The notes under the pieces are model-generated. The model searched no databases, was not told the origin of the DNA, and saw nothing but the letters and a program-made list of their open reading frames with translations. A program made the translations under genes and the position numbers. DNA of 64,000 nucleotides from NCBI GenBank assembly GCA_947172415.1, contig OX359201.1, positions 5,146,001 to 5,210,000 on the forward strand, read 5' to 3'. The stretch comes from Chondrosia reniformis. Its lineage: Eukaryota; Porifera; Demospongiae; Chondrillida; Chondrillidae. Shown here in pieces: positions 36,001 through 47,100 of the stretch (position 1 is its first letter; each line of letters opens with the position of its first letter).

Positions 36001-37441
36001 CAACAAGGATGTATAATTCCATTCATGTCAAGGTAGAGGTTATCAAACTCCACACTGTTAGGGTTGGGCAGGGTGGCATCAACAGGAATAACCTCGCCAT
36101 CTACACAATTCCTCTGGAAGAGAAAATAGTCCGATCAATACATAAGAAACAATAAATAAACAAATTTCTTGAGTAACTAAAGTGTATTTTGTTGTTTGGT
36201 GTTGGCTTGGCAACATTTATATTTATGGTAACCAGAAGGAAAGCAATGATGACATCAGCATCTGATTACTACTATTTCATTAGGACCAATAATGACTATA
36301 TGTTATGTGTAGGCAAGCTTATGTCATATGGACAATAGCAAATGAAAAGTTAGTGAACTAAGGACCTTTTCATATGACTATCCTCTTCTTAATTGTTCCA
36401 TTAGTTAAATAGAAATTATTAGTAATAAACAATGGAAGTGTGTAAAGAAGTGGTTGAAGGAAAAGTGAAAGGAAAACAGCCTCGAGGAAGACCAGGGACA
36501 AGACGGATAGACAATTTTAAATTAAGTGGTCACCTCTGAATTAGGGTCAGTTCTTAAAGTCCTGGCGAGAATTGCATATATACTGATAGACCTTATAATA
36601 AGGACAAGTTCAGCTGGCCCAAGCTGACCACATTAGACATGTTTCACTGTACATATGTTCAGCACATTTATTTCACATTGTTATAATTAATAATGACCAC
36701 TATATGCACAATGCATCTATATAACTTACAACATATCTTAATAAATAATTAGGTCAGATTTCCAATAATTACACGTGAGCCAAGGATTCACAGAAGATCA
36801 AGATAAAGAAAAAGACAAAGACTCCCAGGATCACTGATGAAGGGTGGAATTCCCAGAAACAGCTGTCTGACCCAGTGGAGAAGAAGATGAAAGAAGGGAA
36901 AAGAAGGAAGAAAAGACTCCTGTATCTTCATCCAAAGCTCTCTTCAGGTTTAGTTCCCCTATAGGCTCTTTTACAAAATAGGCATAGCATATAGGAAAAT
37001 GGTATATTAGACATTTCATGTATACATAATCTCATATATAGCCCAGCGCCTGCTATATCTCACCTCTTTTTATGACTTATATCTATGTAAGGGAAATGGT
37101 CGAAACATCCGACAAGGGGATCGAACCAAAAACTGTTTTTTTGATGCTTAAAGAGCCTTTCGAAGATATACAAAGTGTTATCCACAAAGCTTGTTCTTTG
37201 ATAAGATTCGGTCATCTTATATATCTGTATATGCTTAGCGCTCTAAATTTTAAACGTATAATACACGTGTATTACAAGGCGAAATGGTGTCGAAAATATA
37301 AATTCTGATTGCGACCACACCAACTGAGAACCAAATCTATAGTTTGAGGCACGTACGCCTAAAACTGACCTCTTCGTTACAGGGTACAAGAATTGAACTA
37401 TACTTCTTTGAAAGCCATCTGAAAAAGGCTGGAACACCCAT
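21031..37441 (-). CDS. XRN2: XRN2/Rat1 nuclear 5'-3' exoribonuclease, complete, 23 exons
   Basis: Exons, 5' to 3' on the minus strand: 37370-37441, 35986-36113, 35046-35157, 34777-34888, 33809-34033, 33236-33286, 32457-32614, 32251-32322, 31474-31527, 30944-31081, 30548-30605, 29913-30031, 29345-29401, 28524-28804, 28328-28460, 25180-25287, 25021-25110, 24397-24553, 24024-24225, 23341-23397, 22625-22693, 21660-22084, 21031-21302. Phases close to 3,150 nt (1,049 aa). Hallmarks in order: [11 protein letters not shown] start, [58 protein letters not shown], a zinc knuckle C-X2-C-X4-H-X4-C near residues 263-276, [40 protein letters not shown] and [13 protein letters not shown]. The tail is Gln/Asn/Gly/Arg-rich. 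The zinc knuckle and the length favour XRN2 over XRN1. The family degrades 5'-monophosphate RNA in transcription termination and rRNA processing. The donor of exon 12 is uncertain (29913 or 29934, both in phase). Confidence 0.96.
22258..22445. mobile_element. MITE-like element in XRN2 intron
   Basis: Short inverse segments AAATTTGACGG at the left and CCGTCAAATT at the right bracket about 150 bp. AAATTTGGCAG and CTGCCAAACCG repeat the pattern inside. No coding capacity. The boundaries are approximate. Confidence 0.45.
22981..23071. mobile_element. Near-perfect 40-bp palindrome
   Basis: The left arm starts TATACCACACTCAAGTGTGA and ends GATATCTGCCCT. After a 10-base loop (23021-23030) the right arm repeats it in reverse with very few mismatches, ending ACACTTGAGTGTGGTATA. 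TA flanks both ends, as expected for a TA-target MITE. The stem would be about 40 bp in RNA or single-stranded DNA. Confidence 0.7.
23089..23325. repeat. 65-bp tandem repeat, about 3.5 copies
   Basis: Each unit contains TTGAACATATATCC and AACATACGTAGACTC. The units at 23151, 23216 and 23281 are almost identical. The array lies in the XRN2 intron between exons 20 and 21 and is intronic only. Confidence 0.8.
23675..23922. repeat. 36/39-bp tandem repeat, 7 copies
   Basis: The unit is built on GACTGTTTGACTGGCTAGTC followed by ATGTGACATCAGAATA. The first two copies are 39 bp, with an extra ATC; the later ones are 36 bp. The array is intronic in XRN2 (intron 19). Confidence 0.85.
24226..24360. repeat. 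21-bp tandem repeat abutting the XRN2 exon 19 acceptor
   Basis: Six or so copies of CACAACAATACACCATCAGTA (forward strand) start directly at the intron side of exon 19. Read on the gene strand, each unit ends GTTGTGTAC where the true acceptor reads GTTGTGTAG. The array therefore appears to have grown out of the 3' splice-site sequence but does not keep the AG. The 21-bp period leaves open frames on both strands, which are not genes. Confidence 0.75.
25288..25443 (-). repeat. 39-bp tandem repeat carrying acceptor-like CAG sites, XRN2 intron 15
   Basis: Four units start at 25288, 25327, 25366 and 25405. On the gene strand each ends TTTCTCTGTACCTCCACAG, and the first of them is the true acceptor of exon 16. 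The base after each CAG begins AACTGTCC, close to the exon's own GGCTGTCC, so the unit seems to span the 3' splice site. A period of 39 keeps the frame: use of an upstream CAG would add 13 residues ([13 protein letters not shown]) per unit without a stop. Confidence 0.85.
25521..28365 (-). repeat. 38-bp satellite, about 75 copies, made of the XRN2 exon 15 5' splice site
   Basis: On the forward strand the unit is CTGATAGTAGTATGCTAGTA followed by CCCAACAGAG and GAACCTAC. In the gene direction this is exactly the last 30 nt of exon 15 (coding CWVLAYYYQ with flanking bases) plus the first 8 nt of the intron (GTAGGTTC). The exon copy is 28328-28357, and the array runs unbroken from it into the intron. 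Copies differ only at a few recurrent positions (AACC/ACCC, TACCC/TACTC, CTGAT/CTCAT), so the array is young or homogenised. Each copy keeps a CAG|GTAGGT donor. Confidence 0.95.
30090..30418. repeat. 54-bp tandem repeat, about 6 copies
   Basis: The unit contains CTTAGACTGTACTACTTCAC and TCTCTGATTACACAATGTCA. Copies are almost identical and lie in XRN2 intron 11, directly followed by a reverse copy of the dispersed repeat (30424-30532). Confidence 0.85.
30750..30875. mobile_element. MITE-like element, short copy
   Basis: Carries GAGATGATTCATCTTTAGTC, TTTTGAGTGTCTAGAAAAGC and a CATTTCGACCCTAGGGGTC hairpin block, then CCATCTCAAAGATAA. Same family arms as 12381-12764 and 32835-33100; it lies in XRN2 intron 10. 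Confidence 0.55.
32835..33100. mobile_element. MITE with inverted arms, XRN2 intron 6
   Basis: The left arm (CTTCAAACGTCTTATCCTTG, GAGATGGTTCATCTTTAATC) is inverted at the right (GACTAAAGATGAACCATCTA, AAAAGATATGTTTGATGCAG). The centre has two facing hairpin blocks, one reading TGCTGAAGAAGACC and GGTTGAAACGTCC. No coding capacity. Confidence 0.65.
34881..35030 (-). repeat. Triplicated acceptor region of XRN2 exon 4
   Basis: Three copies of a 50-57 bp segment start at 34881, 34931 and 34988 (forward). Each contains (C/T)GGAGCCTAAGGGAGATTGTG followed by CAATAA. The first copy includes the first bases of exon 4 and its CTTAG acceptor, so the unit spans the 3' splice site. The other two lie inside the 157-bp intron 3 and keep TTAG acceptor-like sites. 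Confidence 0.8.
36530..36660. mobile_element. Fragment of a DNA-transposon-like repeat
   Basis: Contains GTGGTCACCTCTGAATTAGG, GGCCCAAGCTGACCACATTA and GACATGTTTCACTGTACA. Parallel segments lie at 52782-53035 (ACAGTAAAGCCTGTGTGAGC at its left, AGGCCAAGTTCAGCTGGTTC near its right), so both are copies of one element. Confidence 0.45.
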
Positions 37442-37640
37442 CTCCTTTCATGCAGAGCCAGTCATATATCTAACATAAAGAGCTCCACGTGGCAGCCATT
37501 TTTCTCGTCCTACAAAGCTCGAGGGTCTGATTGCGCAACTTTATTAAACGTGTTTGTGGTCTAAATTCCTTGTACCCGTCTGCTAATTATTTCCGGCGTA
37601 GGAGTATCACTCGTCCGAACAGATAAGCACGCTCGAAGAT
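37442..37640. promoter_or_regulatory. Probable bidirectional promoter, XRN2/talin
   Basis: The XRN2 start codon at 37441 faces rightwards-transcribed talin, whose ATG is at 38159 behind a likely 5'UTR intron. The intervening stretch is richer in CpG than its surroundings and contains an E-box CACGTG (37486-37491) and a YY1-like GCCATTTTT beginning at 37495. Shared promoter activity is inferred from orientation and spacing. Confidence 0.5.
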
Positions 37641-37699
37641 ATCCAAATCAGGAGCCCAGAGAAACAGAGACGAACATTTCCATTAGTTATATTATATTG

Positions 37700-38124
37700 G
37701 TAAGTAATTCTTTCTGAACTATTTTGCACATCTTATGAGCAACTGCCGCAAGCTGTTCAGGATTTAGATTTAGAGAGAATCGGTTTAATACGTAACGCTT
37801 TAGACAATTAGCAAATAAAAGATTTTCTTTTGGTAGGAACGAATTATATCTTGTGAATTAAAAGGATTGCTTCAGAATGATTTCGTAGAAAAGCGCTGTG
37901 AGCCAGGAGGTGTGTCCGAGCGAATAGGTCGTATCGTGCAGTATAGACAATCAATTTTCATATAACATCTACCAACGAGCTAACCTCCGGCGTAACTAGA
38001 TTAATTGACAGTTCACAGGAAAGCAAGTCATTGTTTTTCCTCGTATTTGTAACAATGATAATATTGTTGTTTATGGACGGGTGCAGAATACTTTATTGAA
38101 TTAAACTGTCTTTCTTCTTAATAG
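37700..38124 (+). other. Candidate talin 5'UTR intron
   Basis: A strong donor TTG|GTAAGT at 37700 and a pyrimidine-rich acceptor TTTCTTCTTAATAG ending at 38124 would splice a non-coding leader exon to the exon that carries the talin ATG at 38159. This is inferred from splice-site quality only. Confidence 0.5.
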
Positions 38125-38158
38125 TTGTAGAGTGGATAGTTGCCAATTTAAATCAGTC

Positions 38159-41100
38159 ATGGCAACGCTGACACTCCGAATAAACATTTCAAAAAGTAAC
38201 ACACAGAAGATGATGCAGGTACTTCAAGTTTATATTGAATATCTGGTACCCTATCTCTACCATGCACCTCTCTGTCCTGGCCATGTACCTCTCTGTCCTG
38301 GCCATGTACCTCTCTGTCCTGGCCATGTACCTCTCTGTCCTGGCCATGTACCTCTCTGTCCTGGCCATGTACCTCTCTGTCCTGGCCATGCACCTCTCTG
38401 TCCTGGCCATGCACCTCTCTGTCCTGGCCATGTACCTCTCTGTCCTGGCCATGCACCTCTCTGTCCTGGCCATGCACCTCTCTGTCCTGGCCATGCACCT
38501 CTCTGTCCTTGCCATGCACCTCTCTGTCCTGGCCATGCACCTCTCTGTCCTGGCCATGCACCTCTCTGTCCTGGCCATGTACCTCTCTGTCCTTGCCATG
38601 CACCTCTCTGTCCTTGTCATGCACCTCTCTGTCCTGGCCATGTACCTCTCTGTCCTGGCCATGCACCTCTCTGTCCTGGCCATGCACCTCTCTGTCCTGG
38701 CCATGTACCTCTCTGTCCTGGCCATGTACCTCTCTGTCCTGGCCATGTACCTCTCTGTCCTGGCCCTGTACCTCTCTGACCTGGCCATGTACCTCTCTGT
38801 CCTTGTCATGCACCTCTCTGCCCTGGCCATGTACCTCTCTGCCCTGGCCATGTACCTCTCTGTCCTGGCCATGTACCTCTCTGTCCTGGCCATGTACCTC
38901 TCTGTCCTGGCCATGCACCTCTCTGTCCTGGCCATGTACCTCTCTGTCCTGGCCCTGTACCTCTCTGACCTGGCCATGTACCTCTCTGTCCTGGCCCTGT
39001 ACCTCTCTGTCCTGGCCATGTACCTCTCTGTCCTGGCCATGTACCTCTCTGTCCTGGCCATGTACCTCTCTGTCCTGGCCATGTACCTCTTAGGTATACC
39101 AATAACCTTGATAATACATATGTGTTAAACTGCAATTTGTTCCATCAAGTCAAAATATGTTCTGTGCTTCTATCAGTTATCATCATAAAAAGTTAGATTT
39201 GTAGCTGTGTTAATGATCCAGTTTTTTAAGATTGGAGGAATCCTACAAGTATAAAGCCATTAGTTTGATTGCTTGAGAAAGCCTTCTTTGCAGGGGCTAC
39301 CATAATACTTTCTCTAGATGACTGCACCATGTAAATATCTACCTCATTTTAGAAGTCACTGAGACAAATCAATATCTACCTCAATAGTTACATTCCTATT
39401 CCTTTAATTCACTGTCTGATTGGCTAAAGTAACTAATTAAATACTTTTGTGTAATCTCATTACAAAGCCCAAAAAGAGATGACAACATAAAAATGGATTT
39501 GATGTTGCAACGTCTATAATCTAGTAGTTATTATAAATTCATTTTGCAAGATTTCAGAAGTAATTAAGGACATACTTTGAGCTACAGGCTTCACTAAAGA
39601 AGCAGTTCTACGTACATGAAAAAAGTAATTAAATTCTCTCTTCACCATTCATGGTATTTAGGTATATAAATAATTTATTTATTTATTGATTATTGTAATG
39701 TGCCATTCCTTTGTGATATTGAAACCCAGAGAGAGAACTCACATTATGACATATATATATGATAATTTCCTGTATTCTAGGCAACCATTTTAATTAGTGG
39801 GTTATGACATCATCTGAAGGGTATGTGAGCTGATTACCATATTTGGTCATAATTTCAATACGTAAACTAAATACCATTGCTATTAAATCTTAAAGGATGT
39901 TTTTATTCCATATTCCAGCAGGGTCTGTTGTAAAGGAAGGCATCTATATATGTTAGCAGTTAGGTCCAATATTGATATTTAACAACATTCTGCTTCCATT
40001 AAACCAAAAATTAGACACAAATTTTGTATACTGAAAAAAGCATTAATTTCATTATGCATACACTAATGAAGTTATTAATGTAACATGTGTTTTAATTTTG
40101 GTCAATTAGGTTTATGTATGTATTCGTACAGTTAATACAGTTTTGCATGCAAAATTTATCAGTTCTTGTTTGCAATGTTACAGTATTGTGCTCATTCAGC
40201 AAAATGGAAAATCTCATCAATTTCATTGGCAACTAGTCAGTAGTGTATATACAGAAAAGAATAGTCTAAATTACGCAATGTTCTGTTTATATTGAGTGCA
40301 TACTTACATATGTATGTATAGGGGTTGGACGGTTCTTTCTTTATCTACTCTGGCCAGACAAGTATTTCTTGGAATTCCTCCCTTCCCCAGTGACCTCAGT
40401 CACATTGGTATTGTCTTCAAATTATGCTATTTTTGGGCTTATGTCTGTGTGTTTGCATTTATGTGGTTACAGACAAAGATTCTTTTAGAAATACCACAAA
40501 ATACAGTGTAGTAACATATTGAGGGAATAGGCTAGTTCAAGGTGTTTGTTTTCTGTTAACATTTGGCAAATTTGGCTTTCATCAAGAGAGAAAACATCCT
40601 TTTGAGAAGGGGTTAAATGCCCAAACATAGTTCATTAGTTATAGGTTAGTTAGTTAGAAAAAATATCTTTAAGAGGGGGTGAAATGGCCAAATGTAGTTA
40701 CTGATTAGTTAGTTTGGAGAAATATCTTTAAGAGGCGGTAAGTGGCCAAATGTAGTTACTGATTAGTTAGTTTGGAGAAATATCTTTAAGAGGGGGAAAA
40801 TGGCCAAAAAGCATCACTAGTCATTGGTTGGTTTTTAAATGTGTAACGTGTGACATGCCCTAATGGATGTACATGAAAAATCTAAGATACCATTTACCAG
40901 AGAGCTTTAGATGAAGATACAGTAGTCTTTTCTTCCTTCTTTTCCCTTCTTTAATTTTCTTCTCCACTGGGTCAGACAGCCGTTTCTGGGAATTCCACCC
41001 TTCATCAGTGATCCTGGGAGTCTTTGTCTTTTTCTTTATCTTGATCTTCTGTGAATCCTTGACTCACTATGCTAAATCTAGGGGCCTTATATACACTATT

Positions 41101-44100
41101 TTGGTGCCAAAAGTTAAATAAGGTGTTAACTAAGACACAAGACACATGTACATACTCCTCAATCTCTGCTTGTTCACACAGTTCAATGAGAACACCACGG
41201 TCCAGGAGGCTTGCGCTCTGATTGCCGAACGGATCCCAGAAGCTAATCAAAGTGCAGGTACAGGTAACTCATTTCAGGAATGTTCTGTGGCTATACTAAT
41301 ATAGTCAGCGATATATGTATATATACAAGTAAATAAAAACATTTACAAAAATGATGTTAGAAGTAGGAATGGCAGTGTTCACTAATACATCTGCAAAAAG
41401 TATCGAAACAAGACACTGATTATATGATAATACAGAAGTTGCATGTATACTGAAATTAAATAACTTAACCATACACTTCTGTGTTTGGGCGCACCAAGCT
41501 GAAGTAGGAATGGTGCACCCAAACACAGTGTGTGTTGGTTATTAAAAATAAGCAATTTGACTTTTGCCCAGGGAGGGGGGCTGTCCCCTCTGTTTCCCTA
41601 AAAGTAACCCAAACAAGTGTTACAATATAGCCAATTTGACTGCAAGCATGTTGTCTGTGAAGCATGTTTTGACTGCAAGCATGTTGTCTGTGCAGTTTTG
41701 ACTAGTTTTCTACTCTCTCAGTTGGTGACTGTGGCCTTTTCAAACCTGATGAAGACCCCAGAAAAGGAAGATGGCTAGAGGCCGGTAGAACAGTAGACTA
41801 TTATGGACTAAAGGATGGAGTAAGGAAAGCTTTTGTTCAGTAAAGAATGTCATTGTCACTGTCTGTGTTATTTTATCCATAGGATGTTTTGGAGTATCGC
41901 ACAAAAATCAGACCACTTCGTGTGAAAACTATTGATGAGAGTATAAAGACATTGCTGGTGAGAATATGTGTCTACAAACACTCCAAACACTCTCAATAGT
42001 CAATCTGTCTACATTATTGAGTTGAGAACTACGTACAGTATGTAGTTACGTAATACATGCTGTACTATTTGAAGATAATTGGGGCTACAGAGATTGCGAA
42101 ACTGACCATCCTATGTATTTGATATGAATAAGGTATGGTATTTTAAAATGATCTTATTGCCTTTGTGAAAGATTAAATATTGTGCAAGCTTTGTACATAC
42201 ATTCCTTAATAGCCATGTACATGAATGTTTATGTAAAAGAAATTAATTTATGACAAGTAGCCATTTTCTGATTTTCTACTGGTAGTACATTTATATGCAT
42301 CCACTAGTATACGTATCTATATAATAGTTGGAGCTACTAGATATATGGTATGGTGTTTCCATTTCTCGCCACATCTGAAATAGTAGGGATTTTGATGGAT
42401 AATCACATATATTTGTCTAATTCAAATTCAAACATGATAACTAATACATGTACAGTGGACCCTCGCTTAATTGAGGTTCGGATAACCGAGGTTCTACTGT
42501 ACTGTATATGAGTCCTTGGCTCCTATACTGTACATGCTGCCTGCCCTTGTCCAGTTGTGTCTGATTACTGCTAGTCTGGCCACTAGACCCTCCTTCTAGC
42601 TGCCAGATTAGATTACTGCAGATGAAAGAGGTTGTGTACTTTAATATGTCATGTGATATGTCACATGACTGTCACTGGCTGAGCTTGCTTTATGTAATTA
42701 GACACGCACAACTACATTCTCAGTGCAAGATGTACTGTCTGGCCCAGTAGAGAATAAAGAAAAGACTCTTGTATCCTCATCCAAAGCCCTAACTACATAG
42801 GTTTAGTTCCCTATAGACCTTATTAATGTAGAATATATAGATGTAGTACGTATGTAGGAAAGTGGTGTTTTTAGACTATTGATAGGGCTTATTTGTCACG
42901 ATCATGATGAGATATGAAGTTTATTGAGCAACAGTATATTGCTGATGAAGACCTACCGGTTGAAACGTTCTATTCCAAAGATTTAATGTTGCTGTTGCTC
43001 AATAAACTTCATATCTCACTATTTATATGTGCACATGTATTCTCAACTACATTTACTGATTGCTAGGTGGATGACAGCTGCACCGTTGCTGAACTTATCA
43101 AGATGATTGCAGCTAAAATTGGTACGTACGTATGTAGTGTTTTCTCTACTTTATATGCATACACTGGCACAGGTACATGTATATATTGATTGACTGATTT
43201 AGTATTGTAAGTCAGTAAAGCTAATTCTATCATGGTTTGTACATTGCTACATATATAGCTCCTAATGTTCTTTAATTTGACGTCCCTGGGACATTTGCTT
43301 ATTTAGCAACACAAGTGAATCAATTTTGTGGTAGATTGTTTATCCACACCCTGACTGTATGCCATATTTGGTCGGACACTCACTTATTCATAATAATAGT
43401 CTGATCTGGTGCAAAGTTTGAAATGTAATTTCTGTTGTGTGCAGGTTTAACAAACAGTGACGAGTATGCCTTGATATCAGAGGACGAACTGGAGAAGCCA
43501 TTCAAAAAGGGCAAAGTTTGTGTACACAGCATCACAGACACTCCCCTTTATAAGAGCCCATGTAGCATAAGAGACACCTTGTATAGCATTATAAGAGCCC
43601 ATGTAGCATAAGAGACACCTTGTATAGCATTATAAGAGCCCATGTAGTTTAAGAGACACTTTGTATAGCATTATAAGAGACACCTTGTATACCATTATAA
43701 GAGACATCTTGTATACTATTATGCATGTGTTCCATTTTATATAGTAGATTTTCATCTTTGTGTTGCCATAGTAACATCTTGTTGCTTGAATATAGGGGGG
43801 CTGGGGACAGAAGAAGATGGACAAAGTGAGAAAAAAGTGGCACATTGAGGATGAACGTAAGTCAAGTCACTTTTGAGAGGCAGAAGTTGCAATATGAATA
43901 CCTTTGGGTCTAAATGTCCAATCACTGAATCAATAATTGTTGCTCAATTAATCTCTCTCAACATAATAAGCACAACAAAGCCCCCGGCATTACAGACTAA
44001 TTGCACCTCAATACATACAACAATAAATGTGCTAATTCAAAAAGTTATTTGATTCTCTTAAATAGTGTGTATAGGTAAGGTGGTAACCAGTTTGAGGGTG

Positions 44101-47100
44101 ACACTCAGAAGGTGCCATATTGCCTGGCTGTATCTAATTTGTGTCTACAGTCTCATAATGTATCCTAGATACTGTTACTAGTCGAGTAGCAGCTGTTGCT
44201 GGTGATTTTTAAATTACATAATTAAACTAGTTATTGAGCAACCTTTCCACAGCTACAATATATACTGTATTTACTATACTGTGGACAGGCATCATGTTTG
44301 GTATGGTATACTTACTACAGTAGATTGCAAGCTGATTTTAACATAGCTACGTACGTATGTATGTATAACTTCTAACATCTCTTTTCAATTCATTGCTACC
44401 ATCTTTATGCCAACACAGCTTCTCCTCCTCTGTGTATTATTTAACTTATCAGCTGAAGAAGCCTATGTGGCCAAATACTAAATTAGAAGCAGCTTGAAGT
44501 CTTCCACAATTAAGTATTTCTCTGGTTATCCTGCAGTACATTATAGCTCAGTTGTGGTCATAACCAGCTGTCCTGGGTTTGATTCTCGGCAATCGCTTCT
44601 TTCATGTTTTCCCTCTTTTTAATATTTGAGGATGATTATAGTTAATTGTGGTTGGATTATCATTTCAATTAGTCATATTTCTCTCAATTTCCTTTTTCTG
44701 ATGTAGTGCATTGGCTGGCTACAGACAAGTCCTTGAGAGAACAAGGCATTGACGAGACACAGATTCTCGTGTTCAGGTATGTGTTGTACGTATGCATTAT
44801 CGTTTGACCAGAAAGGTGACTTCCATTATTGCTTGTGGTCATGTTGAGTGGGATTAGACCAGATAATTGACTAAATGTTATGCATGTTTACCGCATGTAG
44901 TTTGAGGTACTAATTTGTCACATTCTTTGCATTTTTCTCATTCAGAAAGTATGTGTACTTTAAAGATCAGAATATTGACCAGAGTGATCCTGTCCAAGTG
45001 AATCTGCTGTATGCTCAATGCAAAGAGGACATTGTAGATGGCACCCACCCTGTGTCGCGAGACGAATCTGTTCTTTTGGCAGCTCTTCAATGCCAGGCAA
45101 CGTTTGGAAACTTTAATGAAGCAAAACACAAACCAGGCTTCTTGAAGTAATTACCTACCAATCAGTGACTGTGTTACAGCTTATAAATTGAACAGCTTTA
45201 CAATTAAAATAAGGTTGCTAGGCAGCAATGTTAATCATTTAAAACAAAAACTGTACCCGCAAATATAAATGAATGCTAAAGTTAGTACAGCAACACACTA
45301 AAATGTACTCTGTATCCTACTAATCCCTGCTTGAAATGTCTGACTCCAGTACTTTGAAGTTCCTTGTCTGTCTCTCCCATGGAAATACTAAAACCAGTAG
45401 CTGTTAAAATTAGTAACATTAAGGTATATATGTATGTACGTACATACAGTACATATGATCTGGTTTTGTATACATCTGTGATTACTGTGAGGATGGCAAA
45501 GTCACACTAATTTGGTTCTCTTTTCAGTCTGCAAGACTTCTTGCCAAAAGAGTACGTGAAGTTGAAAGGGATTGAGAAAGCAATCTTTACAGTAAGCTGA
45601 CTGATCTAATGTTATAATTGGGACTCAATTGGAGTGATCTCTCTAACCAATGACTGTCCTGGAGAGGTGACTGTCCTGGAGAGGTGACTGTCCTAGGGAG
45701 GTGACTCTTGTATCCTCATCCAAAGCTCTCACTAGGTTTAGTTCTCTATAGGCCTTTTACTCTAAAGTAAATGTAGCTTTTTGGAAATACAGTGTATTAG
45801 CTGATTTATGAAATATGTACAGACTTAAACTCAAAGGGGTGCTTCAGCAACCAGAGCACCCCCAAATCTTCTACTGGGTATGCGTGGGGGACCATGTAAT
45901 GGTTTATTGACCCCCATCATGTGATGTTGTCTATTTCGTTTTTTGTTACATTTAGGAACATCGGAAGCTCAATTTGAGTGAACTGAATGCAAAGTTCAGA
46001 TATGTTCAAAAGTGTCGCTCAATGTCCACCTATGGAGTGACCTTCTTTTTGGTGAAGGAGAAGCTGAAGGGGAGGAACAAGCTTGTTCCTCGTCTTCTTG
46101 GCATCAGTAGAGATAGTGTCATGAGAATTGATGAGAACACAAAAGAGGTGAGATGTTCCTTACTACAGAAGTCTGTATAGTGGCAGTACATAGGAATTAC
46201 AAAGGACCTTAATAACAAGACTCCCAGGTTCACCATAAATGATGGTATTTCCCAGAAACAGCTCTCTGGCTAGTAGAATGGTCTGACAATATCCTCATAC
46301 AAAACTCTATTTGGCTTAACACTTAGTTGTGGTTCCAGGAAGATTTGTGTGATTCACTAAGGAACTAGGCATTTTAGTCGCTAAGGAACTAGGCATGTTA
46401 GTCGCTAAGGAACTAGGAAGATGGTTTGAGAATATTTTTGTAATGACACAGTTTCTTTTAGAAAATATCTCATTGGGGAGTGTACAATATAGGAAAGATT
46501 GAAGAGCAATTTAATTCAATATGTTTGTGTGCTATTAAAAATTGGCAATTTGATTTTCTTCAAGAGACCAAAATATTTTCAAGGGGAGGATAATGCCCCG
46601 TCCCCCTCATAGAAACTCTGAATACTGTAATCGATCTTGCCTGTCATTCTGTTGTGTGCACTTAATCCTCTTCTCTTCAATTGTAGGTTCTCCAGCGCTG
46701 GGAACTTACAACAGTCAAAAGATGGGCTGCCTCCACTAACAGTTTCACTCTTGACTTTGGTGATTACAAAATGGGATTCTACTCTGTACAGACTGCAGAA
46801 GGGGAATCTATTTCACAGCTTATCTCACGTTACATTGACCTTATAATGAAGAGTGTGAGTTTGACGTAGTTCCTAATTGCATAAGTAAAAGTGTAGTCAC
46901 ACTTGGGTACTGTCAGTAAAAGTTACCTCTGCCAAATACGTATATCTATGCGTTTAAGTGGGGGCCACTGTATATTAGGAAGCCTTTAATTAACCTGTTA
47001 ATTAACTGTTGCTATGACTTAAGGAATCGTCATAATTACAATGACCACACCAAGAGTATCCCATGTCATTCCACATTTACCTATAGGCAGTTTTAGTTGT

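Larger units (their letters stand above)
38159..46854 (+). other. Talin exons 1-12: FERM head
   Basis: Exons: 38159-38218, 41182-41263, 41722-41819, 41883-41957, 43067-43121, 43445-43515, 43796-43856, 44707-44776, 44946-45146, 45528-45591, 45956-46147, 46687-46854. Signature segments: [19 protein letters not shown] (F0), [18 protein letters not shown] (F1, with only a short loop before F2), [19 protein letters not shown] and [16 protein letters not shown] (F2). F3 carries [20 protein letters not shown] and [20 protein letters not shown], the integrin- and membrane-binding PTB fold. Intron 1 is nearly 3 kb and holds the 21-bp array at 38263-39090. Confidence 0.94.

Noticed and set aside
38132-39135. 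Several long open frames on both strands across the 21-bp array, up to nearly 300 codons
   Set aside because: They arise because the repeat period is a multiple of three. They consist of one heptapeptide repeated, and the true talin exon 1 ends at 38218 with a donor before the array.
41744-41765. CTGATGAAGACCCC as another hammerhead-like core
   Set aside because: It is coding sequence of talin exon 3 (PDEDPRKG), and no complementary arm or GAAAC follows.
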